NCBI RefSeq assembly: GCF_023073315.1
Contig: NZ_JADPJH010000022.1
Location: 1-64,000 of the forward strand
From: Bradyrhizobium sp. 1
Lineage (GTDB): Bacteria; Pseudomonadota; Alphaproteobacteria; Rhizobiales; Xanthobacteraceae
Direction of reading: 5' to 3'
Length of the DNA: 64,000 nt
Shown here: positions 32,649 to 40,289 of the stretch, in pieces
How positions within the stretch are numbered: position 1 is the first letter of the stretch
Layout: every line of letters starts with the position of its first letter
Program-made: the position numbers and the translations under genes
Notes under the pieces: generated by a model
Told to the model about the DNA's origin: nothing
The model's database searches: none
What the model saw: the letters and a program-made list of their open reading frames with translations, nothing else

Positions 32649-34550
32649 TCAGCGGATCATCGGCAACCGAATCGTGAACAGCGCGCCGCCCCATGGCTGG
32701 TTCTCGGCGGCGATCGAGCCGTGATGGGCCTCGATGATCGTCCGCGCAATCGCAAGCCCCATGCCCATGCCCTGCGGCTTGGTCGTGAAGAACGGATTGA
32801 AGACACTGCCGAGATCGGCAGAGGCGATCCCCGGACCGGTATCGGCGATCCTGATCTCGGCCTGGTTGCCGGCGCGCACGGTCGACACGTTCACCTCGCG
32901 CTTTTTCATGTCGGCGTCCGCGACCGCATCCATCGCATTGATGATCAGGTTCAGCACGACCTGCTGAAGCTGCACGGGATCGCCCTTGACGTGCAGGTCG
33001 GCGGAGGCAGGCATGTAGGCCAGCGCGATCCGGCGCCCGTCGGCGACGGCGGACACCAGGCCGATCGCCTCCCGCACCGTGTCGTTGAGCTCGATATCCA
33101 TGACCTCGAACGGCGTCTTCCTCAAGACGCTGCGCAGCCTGCGGATCACCTCGCTCGCACGTTGGTCGTCGCGCCTGATGTCGGCGAGGATCTGGCGGAT
33201 CTCGTCGATGTCGGGCGACGTCCCTTTGAGCAGGAGCTCCGCGGTCTCCGCGTTGGTCAGGATCGAGCCGAGCGGCTGATTCAGCTCGTGCGCGATCGAG
33301 GTCGTCAGCTCGCCGACGGCCGAATAGCGGTTGGCATGGGCGAGTTCGGCGAGGCGCTGGCGCGATTCCACTTCGGCGACCCGGCGGCGGCGGCGCTCAT
33401 GCAGCAATCCGCTGATCAGGCCGGACTGGACCAGAATCACGGAGGCAATCATCAACAATTGCCAGCGATAGGTCTCCCACGTGGTCGGATCGCGGAACAT
33501 GATCTCGCTGCCGGCGGGTAAGCTGCTCTCGCTGATGGACCAGCGCTGCAATTCCCGCCAATCGTATCGCGGCGGTCCGAATTCGATCGTCTCATATTTG
33601 ATGCTGGCCGGCTTCTCGCCGCCGAGGATACGCATGACCGCATCCACGGTCTTCCGGCTCGTATCCTCCGTCAGTAGCATCGGACCGCCGACGGTGCTGC
33701 CGCCGAAGAACGGCTCCTGGTAGGAGAAGATCGGGGCATTGGCGACCGCGTGCAGGCTGCGCAAGGCGATGTCGCCTTCGTAGACGATGCCGGCGGCATC
33801 GACCGACATCAGGCCCCAGAACAACACCGAGTTTGGCGGAAGCTTTGCGGCGCGCTTGAGTATCTCCTCGAATGCCAGATCGGAGTACCAGACGAGACCG
33901 ACGCGATCGCCCAGAGGCTTCAGCTCCCGCTTTACCTCGTCGATCCAGAATTTTTCCAACGGCGATGCGCCGATCACCATGGCAACCGTCTTCGTGTCCG
34001 GCAGGACGCGGAGAATGTTGTCGAACGCGGCCATAAAGTCATTGCGGACGGAAACGACGACATCGTTGTCGGTGAGATCGCCACGATTGACCAGCCGCTG
34101 CTCGACCGCGGTCAGCACCATGGGCGTATCGGGAAAGAGCTTGCCGCGGTATCTCTGCACGAACCTCGCCGCGGGCGCACCGATGCTCAGCACGACGTCG
34201 GGCGGCGCACCCTGATAGAGCGAGCCGAGATACTCGACGAAGGGCAACTCTGGGCCGGGATTGTTGAAGCGCGCGGTGAGCAACGCGTGCTCCTGGATAT
34301 CGAGCGGCCAGGGCGATTGCCGCTCGAGTTCGGCCTTGATGCTTCGGGCATATTCACTCCAGGGCCGAAACTCGCGGCCGAAGGAATGCAGCACCAGCAC
34401 GCGCTTGAGCTCGCGATAACGGGATTCACCAAGCTGGACAGCGTCGGCCGATCCGGACGGGATGCAAACAGCGAGCAACAGGCCGAGACAGAGCCACGCG
34501 GTCGCGACAACCCGCGGCCTGACCGACACGATGGTCATGCGCCCGCTCAT
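32649..34550 (-). CDS. Membrane histidine kinase with ABC_sub_bind-like sensor
   Basis: The 633-aa protein has an N-terminal signal/anchor (about residues 10-35) and a periplasmic region of about 290 residues with RVLVLHSFGREFRPW, VLSIGAPAARFVQRY and APIFSYQEPFFGGSTVGG, the ABC_sub_bind sensor type. A membrane helix (QLLMIASVILVQSGLISGLL) follows, then a kinase core: phosphoacceptor His in SIAHELNQPLGSI, N-box LNLIINAMDAV, G-boxes DTGPGI and GMGMGLAIA. It should phosphorylate a partner on binding a small molecule. No regulator is adjacent; the FixJ-like genes lie 16 kb away. The start at 34550 follows GGGGAGG. Confidence 0.86.
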   Translation of the reverse strand: MSGRMTIVSVRPRVVATAWLCLGLLLAVCIPSGSADAVQLGESRYRELKRVLVLHSFGREFRPWSEYARSIKAELERQSPWPLDIQEHALLTARFNNPGPELPFVEYLGSLYQGAPPDVVLSIGAPAARFVQRYRGKLFPDTPMVLTAVEQRLVNRGDLTDNDVVVSVRNDFMAAFDNILRVLPDTKTVAMVIGASPLEKFWIDEVKRELKPLGDRVGLVWYSDLAFEEILKRAAKLPPNSVLFWGLMSVDAAGIVYEGDIALRSLHAVANAPIFSYQEPFFGGSTVGGPMLLTEDTSRKTVDAVMRILGGEKPASIKYETIEFGPPRYDWRELQRWSISESSLPAGSEIMFRDPTTWETYRWQLLMIASVILVQSGLISGLLHERRRRRVAEVESRQRLAELAHANRYSAVGELTTSIAHELNQPLGSILTNAETAELLLKGTSPDIDEIRQILADIRRDDQRASEVIRRLRSVLRKTPFEVMDIELNDTVREAIGLVSAVADGRRIALAYMPASADLHVKGDPVQLQQVVLNLIINAMDAVADADMKKREVNVSTVRAGNQAEIRIADTGPGIASADLGSVFNPFFTTKPQGMGMGLAIARTIIEAHHGSIAAENQPWGGALFTIRLPMIR

Positions 34551-34642
34551 CCGCCTCCCCGGCGGCTTCGAATGGCCGCTCTCCGCGACAATTCTAGCGC
34601 GAATTGCGTAGGACCAACAGGGCCCGCAGAACGGCAATCCCT

Positions 34643-34783
34643 TCAGCAGCGCCGGCCCACCCTGGCGTCAGCTTCCGCAAAGAAAGTGCAATCGAGGACG
34701 CCGCCTGTGTCATTCCAAGACAGAACCGCAGCAAAGGCGGTTGCCGCCGCAGCGCCGATGAACAGTTTTCGGGACGAGATCAT
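34643..34783 (-). CDS. Small exported protein (46 aa)
   Basis: A short frame starts at ATG 34783 with a good ribosome site (AGGAG about 9 bases upstream). It encodes MISSRKLFIGAAAATAFAAV, a typical signal peptide or membrane anchor, and a short tail with two cysteines. Coding is plausible because of the ribosome site and the signal-like start. No family is recognised. It lies between the kinase and the membrane-fusion gene. Confidence 0.5.
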   Translation of the reverse strand: MISSRKLFIGAAAATAFAAVLSWNDTGGVLDCTFFAEADARVGRRC

Positions 34784-34905
34784 TCCTTGGCTCCTGAAGG
34801 CATGCCCGGGGGAGTTCGTCGAACTCAACCATCGCTGCAGCATCCAGGCTGATCTTTCTCGTCTGTTCCCTTCGTGAACACATGTCGCCCCTTCCCCTTC
34901 CGCGT

Positions 34906-36138
34906 TCAGTGGCCGCTCAACACCAGCGTCTGGATCGGCAGCAGCAGCGCCTGGATACGCAGCAGCAGCGCATGCACGAGGCCGACGCCATCGACGACGT
35001 GCAACGCGATCTTCCGGCTGGTCGGGGTATCCTTGGCCGAGATCTCCTCGTGGTTGCTGGTGTAGGCGTTGACGATGCAACTGCTTCCGGGGGTGACGCC
35101 CTCGAGCCCATTCTTGTAGAGCGGCTCGAGATACACGAGGATCGTGCCGGGCTTGGCGACGCTCTGGGCTTCGATCAGTTGCTGGCCGGCCTGGAATTGT
35201 CCGGCGGCGATATAGTCCTGCACCGTCGTGATCACCAAGGGAATGATCACCCAGGGTTTTGAAATGCAGGTCGCTTCCGCAACCATGCCTTCTTTCAACA
35301 CGCCGGCTTCGATCTGGCCAAAGCCGGCCTGGAGCGCACCCTTGCCCGCGCCCTCCGGAATGAGCACGCCAGCCGGCCGCATGATCTGGGCAACGAGGTC
35401 GCCGGGACGAACGAGGAATTGCTCGACGCGACCGTCGACCCCTGCACGGACATAGGTCTTGTCGAGATCGACCTGGGCCTGCTGCATCGCGGCTTCGGCG
35501 CTCGCCCTTTCCGCCGGCAGTTGCGTTGACACCCGCAGGGACGCGGATTTCTTTGTCGCGGTGGCCGCATCGACTCCCGATTGGCGCTGATCGAGCAGCA
35601 CCTGGAGCTTGTCGATGTCACGTTGCGGCACGATGCCGGGATTGCGGCGCTGCAGCTCGGACTTGACGTCGAGCTCGTCCTTGGCCTGCTGATAATTGGC
35701 CTTGGCTTCCTGAATTTGGGCTTCCGCCTTGACGACATCGGACTCCGCGGTCGTCACCGTGGCATCGACTTCGGCGACCTTTCGCCTCGCGGTCTCATAG
35801 GCGGCCTGCTGCCTGGAGCTGTCCAGCGTGAACAGCACTTCGCCCTTCTTCACCGGCTGGCTGTACCCGACCTTCACCTCCGCAACTCGTCCCGAGCCTT
35901 CGGGCAGGATCGGCACGGTGCGGAAATACAGCGTCGCCGACGACGTCGACGGATGGAAGTAGAAGATCATCGTGATCAGCGACACCGTGAGCATCAGGCA
36001 CCCCGTGATGCCCCATCGGAGCTCGTACCAGATCGAGAAGAACGTGATCTCCTTGCCGAACCGCTTGCCCTGGACGTAGCGACGATAGAGATAGTCCGGC
36101 ACGATGGTGAGGAGCGAGCAGAACATCAGCTCAAACAT
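34906..36138 (-). CDS. HlyD-family membrane fusion protein
   Basis: The 410-aa protein starts MFELMFCSLLTIVPDYLYRR, then has one membrane helix (ITGCLMLTVSLITMIFYF), a lipoyl half around VGYSQPVKKGEVLFTLD, a long helical hairpin, a second lipoyl half around VRAGVDGRVEQF and a beta-barrel domain. The C-terminus is odd: it ends with a hydrophobic stretch (LVHALLLRIQALLLPIQTLVL) instead of the normal polar end. The layout with the overlapping small membrane gene resembles the E. coli yiaV-yiaW pair. No pump or outer-membrane channel gene is near. Confidence 0.8.
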   Translation of the reverse strand: MFELMFCSLLTIVPDYLYRRYVQGKRFGKEITFFSIWYELRWGITGCLMLTVSLITMIFYFHPSTSSATLYFRTVPILPEGSGRVAEVKVGYSQPVKKGEVLFTLDSSRQQAAYETARRKVAEVDATVTTAESDVVKAEAQIQEAKANYQQAKDELDVKSELQRRNPGIVPQRDIDKLQVLLDQRQSGVDAATATKKSASLRVSTQLPAERASAEAAMQQAQVDLDKTYVRAGVDGRVEQFLVRPGDLVAQIMRPAGVLIPEGAGKGALQAGFGQIEAGVLKEGMVAEATCISKPWVIIPLVITTVQDYIAAGQFQAGQQLIEAQSVAKPGTILVYLEPLYKNGLEGVTPGSSCIVNAYTSNHEEISAKDTPTSRKIALHVVDGVGLVHALLLRIQALLLPIQTLVLSGH

Positions 36139-36568
36139 GGCTGTGCTCCTTCCTGGCGGCATCCGGCTTGTCCGCGGAAACAGGAGCAGGAGCGGCCTCT
36201 GCCGACGCGTCATCCTGACCGGGCGTTGCATCGGCGATCTTCTCGACGGACCCGGCAATGCTCCGTAGCGGCGTACCGAAATCAGGGAGATCGATCATCG
36301 CAAGCAGCAGGCCCGCGATCCAGAAAACATGCATGTGGGTGAAGAGCGAGATCAGGCCGAGCACGGCGACGAATTCGAATTGCAGCTTCTGCGACTTGTG
36401 CGCCATCCGTTCCGGCAGGCTGTGAAGTTTCCAATAGAGCGTGCCGACCCAGAGCACGGTTCCGATCAGGAAAATCCCCATGACCACCATCAGCATATCG
36501 GTCCCGCTCCCCGGCGCGAGATAGAACGGCAGATGATGCGGGGCCATCGGATGAAGCTGATCGTTCAA
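36131..36568 (-). CDS. Small inner-membrane protein paired with the fusion protein
   Basis: This roughly 145-aa protein has two clear hydrophobic segments (MLMVVMGIFLIGTVLWVGTLYW and EFVAVLGLISLFTHMHVFWIAGLLLAM) and an Ala/Pro/Asp-rich tail. It overlaps the start of the fusion-protein gene by 8 bases, so they are coupled. It resembles YiaW/DUF3302 proteins in position and size only. The start is uncertain: TTG at 36568 has GGGAG 6 bases upstream, while ATG at 36547 and GTG at 36604 lack a good ribosome site. Confidence 0.7.
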   Translation of the reverse strand: MNDQLHPMAPHHLPFYLAPGSGTDMLMVVMGIFLIGTVLWVGTLYWKLHSLPERMAHKSQKLQFEFVAVLGLISLFTHMHVFWIAGLLLAMIDLPDFGTPLRSIAGSVEKIADATPGQDDASAEAAPAPVSADKPDAARKEHSHV

Positions 36569-36630
36569 GCGTCTCTCCCGGTCAATGACGTGCACTTGCG
36601 GCACTGTGTTCGGGCAGCTTCCCCATTTGC

Positions 36631-36644
36631 TTGACTTGAATCAA
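36631..36644. promoter_or_regulatory. FixK/FNR box 3
   Basis: TTGACTTGAATCAA fits TTGA-N6-TCAA. It lies 60 bases before the unknown 150-aa gene and 62 bases from the opposite-strand membrane gene, so it could control both. Confidence 0.65.
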
Positions 36645-36704
36645 GGGAATACCCCTTGCCGGACGTAGCGTCGCCTCGATGCACAATCAAAGGGAGCCGT
36701 AGCC

Positions 36705-37157
36705 ATGGCCGGCCTCGACGATCTCATCCCCAACGCCGCCCAGATCCGAAAGGAAGCCGCCCTCAAGGAGGCTGAAAAGGCCGACGAATATGTTCGTCTC
36801 GCCGCTGCCGCCGACGCCGAGAAGCGCGCGCTGATCGAGCGGCTCAGCAAGCCCTCCGGCAAAAGCGAGGAGGAGAAGGTCAAGCTTGCCTCGACGATCA
36901 TCCAGCGTGCAGTGCGAAACGGCCTGACAGAAGTGCTGGTCTATCGCTTCCCCAACTCGCTCTGCACCGACAAGGGACGCGCCATCAACCAGATGGAAAG
37001 AGGCTGGGAGACCACGTTGACCGGCATCCCCAAGGAGATCTTCCAGCTCTGGACCGACTATCTGAAACCGCGTGGCTACCGGATCGCCTACCAGATCATC
37101 GATTTTCCGGGCGGCGTGCCCGGCGATATCGGCGTGACTATTTCCTGGGATGACTGA
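36705..37157 (+). CDS. Conserved protein of unknown function (150 aa)
   Basis: The protein starts MAGLDDLIPNAAQIRKEA and has a charged helical N-terminal half (AEKADEYVRLAAAADAEKRALIERL) that may form a coiled coil. A mixed alpha/beta C-terminal half follows (EVLVYRFPNSLCTDKGRAI, AYQIIDFPGGVPGDIGVTISW). No signal peptide. I do not recognise the family. The ATG follows GGGAG. It has FixK box 3 upstream and is followed by PPK2, 25 bases after its stop, so it is probably cotranscribed with it under low oxygen. Confidence 0.65.
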   Translation: MAGLDDLIPNAAQIRKEAALKEAEKADEYVRLAAAADAEKRALIERLSKPSGKSEEEKVKLASTIIQRAVRNGLTEVLVYRFPNSLCTDKGRAINQMERGWETTLTGIPKEIFQLWTDYLKPRGYRIAYQIIDFPGGVPGDIGVTISWDD

Positions 37158-37182
37158 GCAGCATAGCAGCGAAAGGACAGGC

Positions 37183-37983
37183 ATGGCCAAGGACGCGCTG
37201 GCGGAAAAGATGAAGCGGAAGGACTACGAGAAGGAGCTGGAAAAGCTCCAGGTCGAGCTGTGTCATCTCCAGGAATGGGTGAAAGCCGAGAAGCTGAAGG
37301 TCATCATCATCTTCGAGGGACGCGATGCCGCCGGCAAGGGCGGCACGATCAAGGCGCTGACCGAAAAAGTGAGCCCGCGGGTGTTCCGTGTTTGCGCCCT
37401 GCCCGCACCGTCCGACCGGCAGAAATCCCAGCTCTTCCTCCAGCGCTATATCGAGCAATTTCCGGCCGGCGGCGAAATCGTGATCTTCGACCGCAGCTGG
37501 TACAACCGCGCCGGCGTCGAATATGTCATGGGCTTCTGCTCGCCGGCCGAGCACAAGCGCTTCCTGGAATTGTGTCCGCTGGTCGAGAAATTCGCAGTGG
37601 ATGCCGGCATCGTCCTGATCAAGCTGTGGCTGGAGGTCGGGATGGAGGAGCAGGAGCTGCGCTTCAAGGCGCGGATCGAGGACCCGTTGCGGCAGTGGAA
37701 GCTGAGCCCGATGGACACCGAGTCGTTCGGGCGCTGGTACGATTACTCGCGCGCGCGCGACGCGATGTTCGAGGCGACCGACACCAAACATGCGCCATGG
37801 CGGCTGATCCGCTCCGACGACAAGCGACGGGCACGGCTCAACGTCATCTCGCACATTCTACGGACGATCCCCTACAAGAAGGTCAAGCGGGAGAAGGTCA
37901 AGCTGCCGTCGCGCTCCCACAAGGGACGCTACAACGACCAGGCGAGCCTGCGCGGACTGAAGTTCGTCGAAGAGCGGTATTGA
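37183..37983 (+). CDS. ppk2: Polyphosphate kinase 2
   Basis: This 266-aa enzyme has the PPK2 P-loop fold: GRDAAGKGGT (Walker A), RVCALPAPSDRQKSQLF, and IFDRSWYNRAGVEYVMGFC with the lid and Walker B residues. It transfers phosphate between polyphosphate and nucleoside di- or monophosphates, giving nucleotide recharge. The ATG at 37183 has AAAGGA upstream; an ATG at 37150 overlaps the previous gene but lacks a ribosome site. It is the second gene behind FixK box 3, so polyphosphate use may be tied to microaerobic growth. The exact PPK2 class is not determined. Confidence 0.9.
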   Translation: MAKDALAEKMKRKDYEKELEKLQVELCHLQEWVKAEKLKVIIIFEGRDAAGKGGTIKALTEKVSPRVFRVCALPAPSDRQKSQLFLQRYIEQFPAGGEIVIFDRSWYNRAGVEYVMGFCSPAEHKRFLELCPLVEKFAVDAGIVLIKLWLEVGMEEQELRFKARIEDPLRQWKLSPMDTESFGRWYDYSRARDAMFEATDTKHAPWRLIRSDDKRRARLNVISHILRTIPYKKVKREKVKLPSRSHKGRYNDQASLRGLKFVEERY

Positions 37984-38003
37984 AACGAGCAAAATTGAAA
38001 GCG

Positions 38004-38031
38004 AAACGGGCTGCGGCGACGCAGCCCGTTT
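38004..38031. terminator. Strong bidirectional hairpin terminator
   Basis: AAACGGGCTGCG and CGCAGCCCGTTT form a perfect 12-bp stem around a GCGA loop between the convergent ppk2 and 38052 genes. The AAA/TTT ends make it plausible on both strands, although no long T-run follows. Confidence 0.75.
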
Positions 38032-38051
38032 GCCAAGCCCTGCTCCCGGTC

Positions 38052-38486
38052 CTATTTCAACCGGATCGTCACACCACCAACCGCAGCCGACACCTCCGCA
38101 CCGACTCTGGGACCGCTGAGCTGCAGGATCACCCCATTGCCGTTCTGGAGTTGCACGGCGCCGGCACCCGCCGCGACAGCGCCGCCCGCGCCTCCGGCCG
38201 CGTACGAGCCTTCGATCGACTGCGGCCCTCTCAGATTAAGCGCCCGGCCTACGAACTTCGTGGTCGAGGCACCAATCGTGAAGCCGACACTCATGCCGGA
38301 GACGGTGAAGGGATATCGCTTGCCCCGATAGACCAGAACGCCCTCGCCGCCCCCGACGCCGACGATGAAGCCGCCCTTGGTGAAGACGACGGCGACCTCG
38401 CCGGTCTCGGCACGCGATGGCGTGCTGAGGCTTGTGATCCCGGCTACCAGGGCAATGAGAGCGGCACATGCGGTCGTTCTTTTCAT
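38052..38486 (-). CDS. Small exported glycine-rich protein (paralog of 28368-28805)
   Basis: The 144-aa protein has a signal peptide (about residues 1-26, ending SRAETG) and a domain with GGFIVGVGGGEGVLVYRGKRYPF, VSGMSVGFTIGAS and a C-terminal VGAEVSAAVGGVTIRLK. It aligns with the 28368 protein along its whole length, so both belong to one family of unknown function. The motif G(V/T)L-x-YRG-(K/R)-x-YPF is the clearest shared block. It follows the aspD gene on the same strand with a 94-base gap and may be read with it. Confidence 0.7.
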   Translation of the reverse strand: MKRTTACAALIALVAGITSLSTPSRAETGEVAVVFTKGGFIVGVGGGEGVLVYRGKRYPFTVSGMSVGFTIGASTTKFVGRALNLRGPQSIEGSYAAGGAGGAVAAGAGAVQLQNGNGVILQLSGPRVGAEVSAAVGGVTIRLK

Positions 38487-38580
38487 AACTTCTCCCCTTG
38501 TTGAAGACTGGCGCGACGCAGCTGAGCGCCCGGCAATGCTGCGCGGTCGACCGGTACTCGATCCGGTCGGCCCTTTCGTT

Positions 38581-40197
38581 TTACTTCGCCGGGACTTTTT
38601 CCGACGCCTCGTACGCGTCCCTGTATCCGCGGGCGATCAACCGCACGCCGCGTCCGATCTGCTCGTAGGCCTCGTCGGGCAAATTCGCCAGCGACACGCG
38701 TAACGACCAATTGGGGGCATCGAAACCGCCGCCGTTCAACAGAACGATCCCGTAGGCCTCGGCGAGGCGGAACGCGAGATCGAGCGGGTGGACGTTCTTC
38801 TTCAAGTACTCGACCGCATTGTCGCCGATATTCTTTCGCGCCCAGAACTCGAAATCGAGCAGGCCGTAATACGCATCGTAATTCGGGTTGCCCGCCAGTT
38901 GCAGGCCGATACTGTCGATCAGGGTCTGGGCCCGGCGATGAACGATCTCCTTGCAGGCCTTCTGGTACAGCTTCTGCGTATCCATCATTTCAGCGAGCGA
39001 GAACAGGCTCATCATCACCTGCTGGGGCAGCGACAGGCCTGCCGTGTGATTCAGCGCCACGTCGCGGCTGTCGGCGACGATGCGATCGATGAACTTGACT
39101 TTTCGCGGCTCGAGAGTAAGCGCGCCGTATCGCTTGTCGAGCGCCTTCAGATCGGCGTCGTTCAGCTTGCCGATCATCCTGTCGTAGATGTTGTCCTCGT
39201 GCACGGAAATCACACCGAGACGCCATCCCGTGCAGCCGAAATATTTCGAGTACGAGTAGACGCCGATCGTATTCTGCGGCAATTCGCCGAGCAGCGAGCG
39301 GAAGTCATCGACGAAGGTTCCGTAGACGTCGTCTGTCAGCACCATCATATCCGGACGCTTGGTCTTCACGAGATTCGTGATCTTTCCGATCGTTTCCTTG
39401 TTCAATGCCATGCCGGTCGGATTGCCGGGGTTGACGACGAAGAACGCCTTGACCTTGGGATCTTCCAGCTTCTTGAGCTCCTCGTCGGTGTACTGGAACT
39501 TATTTTCCTGCGGAGCCCTGACGTGAACCACCTTGAGGTCGTAATCCTCGAGGTGCGTCATCTCGAGATAGGGCGTGAAGATCGGCGTGCCCAGCGCGAT
39601 CGTGTCGCCCGGCAGCAATAGCCGGTTGGCCTTCAGCGACTTGAAAATGTAGCACATCGCGGCCGTGCCGCCTTCGACCGCGTAGAGGTCGAATTTCCCC
39701 GACGGCTGGGGCTGACCGCACATCGCCCACATCAGGTATTCGTGCACGATCCGCTCATTGTGGACCAGCATGCGATCCGGAACGGGATAGTTGTCTCCGA
39801 TGATGGAATCGACCAGTTCGTGAACGAACGCGTCGCCGTCGAAGCCGAATTTCTTGATGGCGAATTGCGTCATCTCGGACAAAAAGCCGGCGCCGGGCAT
39901 GTCCGAATGCTTGCCAAGCCAGGCCTCCAGACGCCCTGCAATGCCAGCCACCTGCGGCATGCCGCCAACTCCGGCGGGATGTTCCATCACCCGCTTGCTT
40001 TCGGACACCGCGAACTGCCCGAGCAGGAAAAATCCTTCGCGCGGCGCGGTGGCAATCCAGTTGGGATTGCCGCGACCGGCGTTGAGGAAGGCGGATTGGG
40101 TCGCCTTAGAGGTCGCCTTGGCGAGATTGATCAGCTCGTCCTTGATCTCGAAGGGGCTGAGGGCTTCGAATTTCTTAAGCGTCATGATGTCGGCCAT
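38581..40197 (-). CDS. aspD: Aspartate 4-decarboxylase (bifunctional with aminotransferase)
   Basis: This 538-aa PLP enzyme has the fold-I aminotransferase core. The PLP Lys is in SYSKYFGCTGWRLG, with FFVVNPGNPTGMALN and MVLTDDVYGTFVDDF before it and LRVSLANLPDEAY near the C-terminus. Length and motifs match L-aspartate beta-decarboxylase (EC 4.1.1.12), which gives alanine and CO2 and also has aminotransferase activity. The ATG at 40197 follows AGGAG. It is the third gene of an operon with an AspT antiporter and a basic-amino-acid-type decarboxylase, all behind FixK box 4. Cytoplasmic proton consumption coupled to Asp/Ala exchange would build proton motive force. Confidence 0.9.
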   Translation of the reverse strand: MADIMTLKKFEALSPFEIKDELINLAKATSKATQSAFLNAGRGNPNWIATAPREGFFLLGQFAVSESKRVMEHPAGVGGMPQVAGIAGRLEAWLGKHSDMPGAGFLSEMTQFAIKKFGFDGDAFVHELVDSIIGDNYPVPDRMLVHNERIVHEYLMWAMCGQPQPSGKFDLYAVEGGTAAMCYIFKSLKANRLLLPGDTIALGTPIFTPYLEMTHLEDYDLKVVHVRAPQENKFQYTDEELKKLEDPKVKAFFVVNPGNPTGMALNKETIGKITNLVKTKRPDMMVLTDDVYGTFVDDFRSLLGELPQNTIGVYSYSKYFGCTGWRLGVISVHEDNIYDRMIGKLNDADLKALDKRYGALTLEPRKVKFIDRIVADSRDVALNHTAGLSLPQQVMMSLFSLAEMMDTQKLYQKACKEIVHRRAQTLIDSIGLQLAGNPNYDAYYGLLDFEFWARKNIGDNAVEYLKKNVHPLDLAFRLAEAYGIVLLNGGGFDAPNWSLRVSLANLPDEAYEQIGRGVRLIARGYRDAYEASEKVPAK

Positions 40198-40289
40198 GGC
40201 TTGCTCCTGCTTGTTATGAGATTTCGGCTTGTCAACGACTGACGATTGGCGGCGCGTGCCTTGCCGGCATGCGCCCGAAGGCGTTGCCG

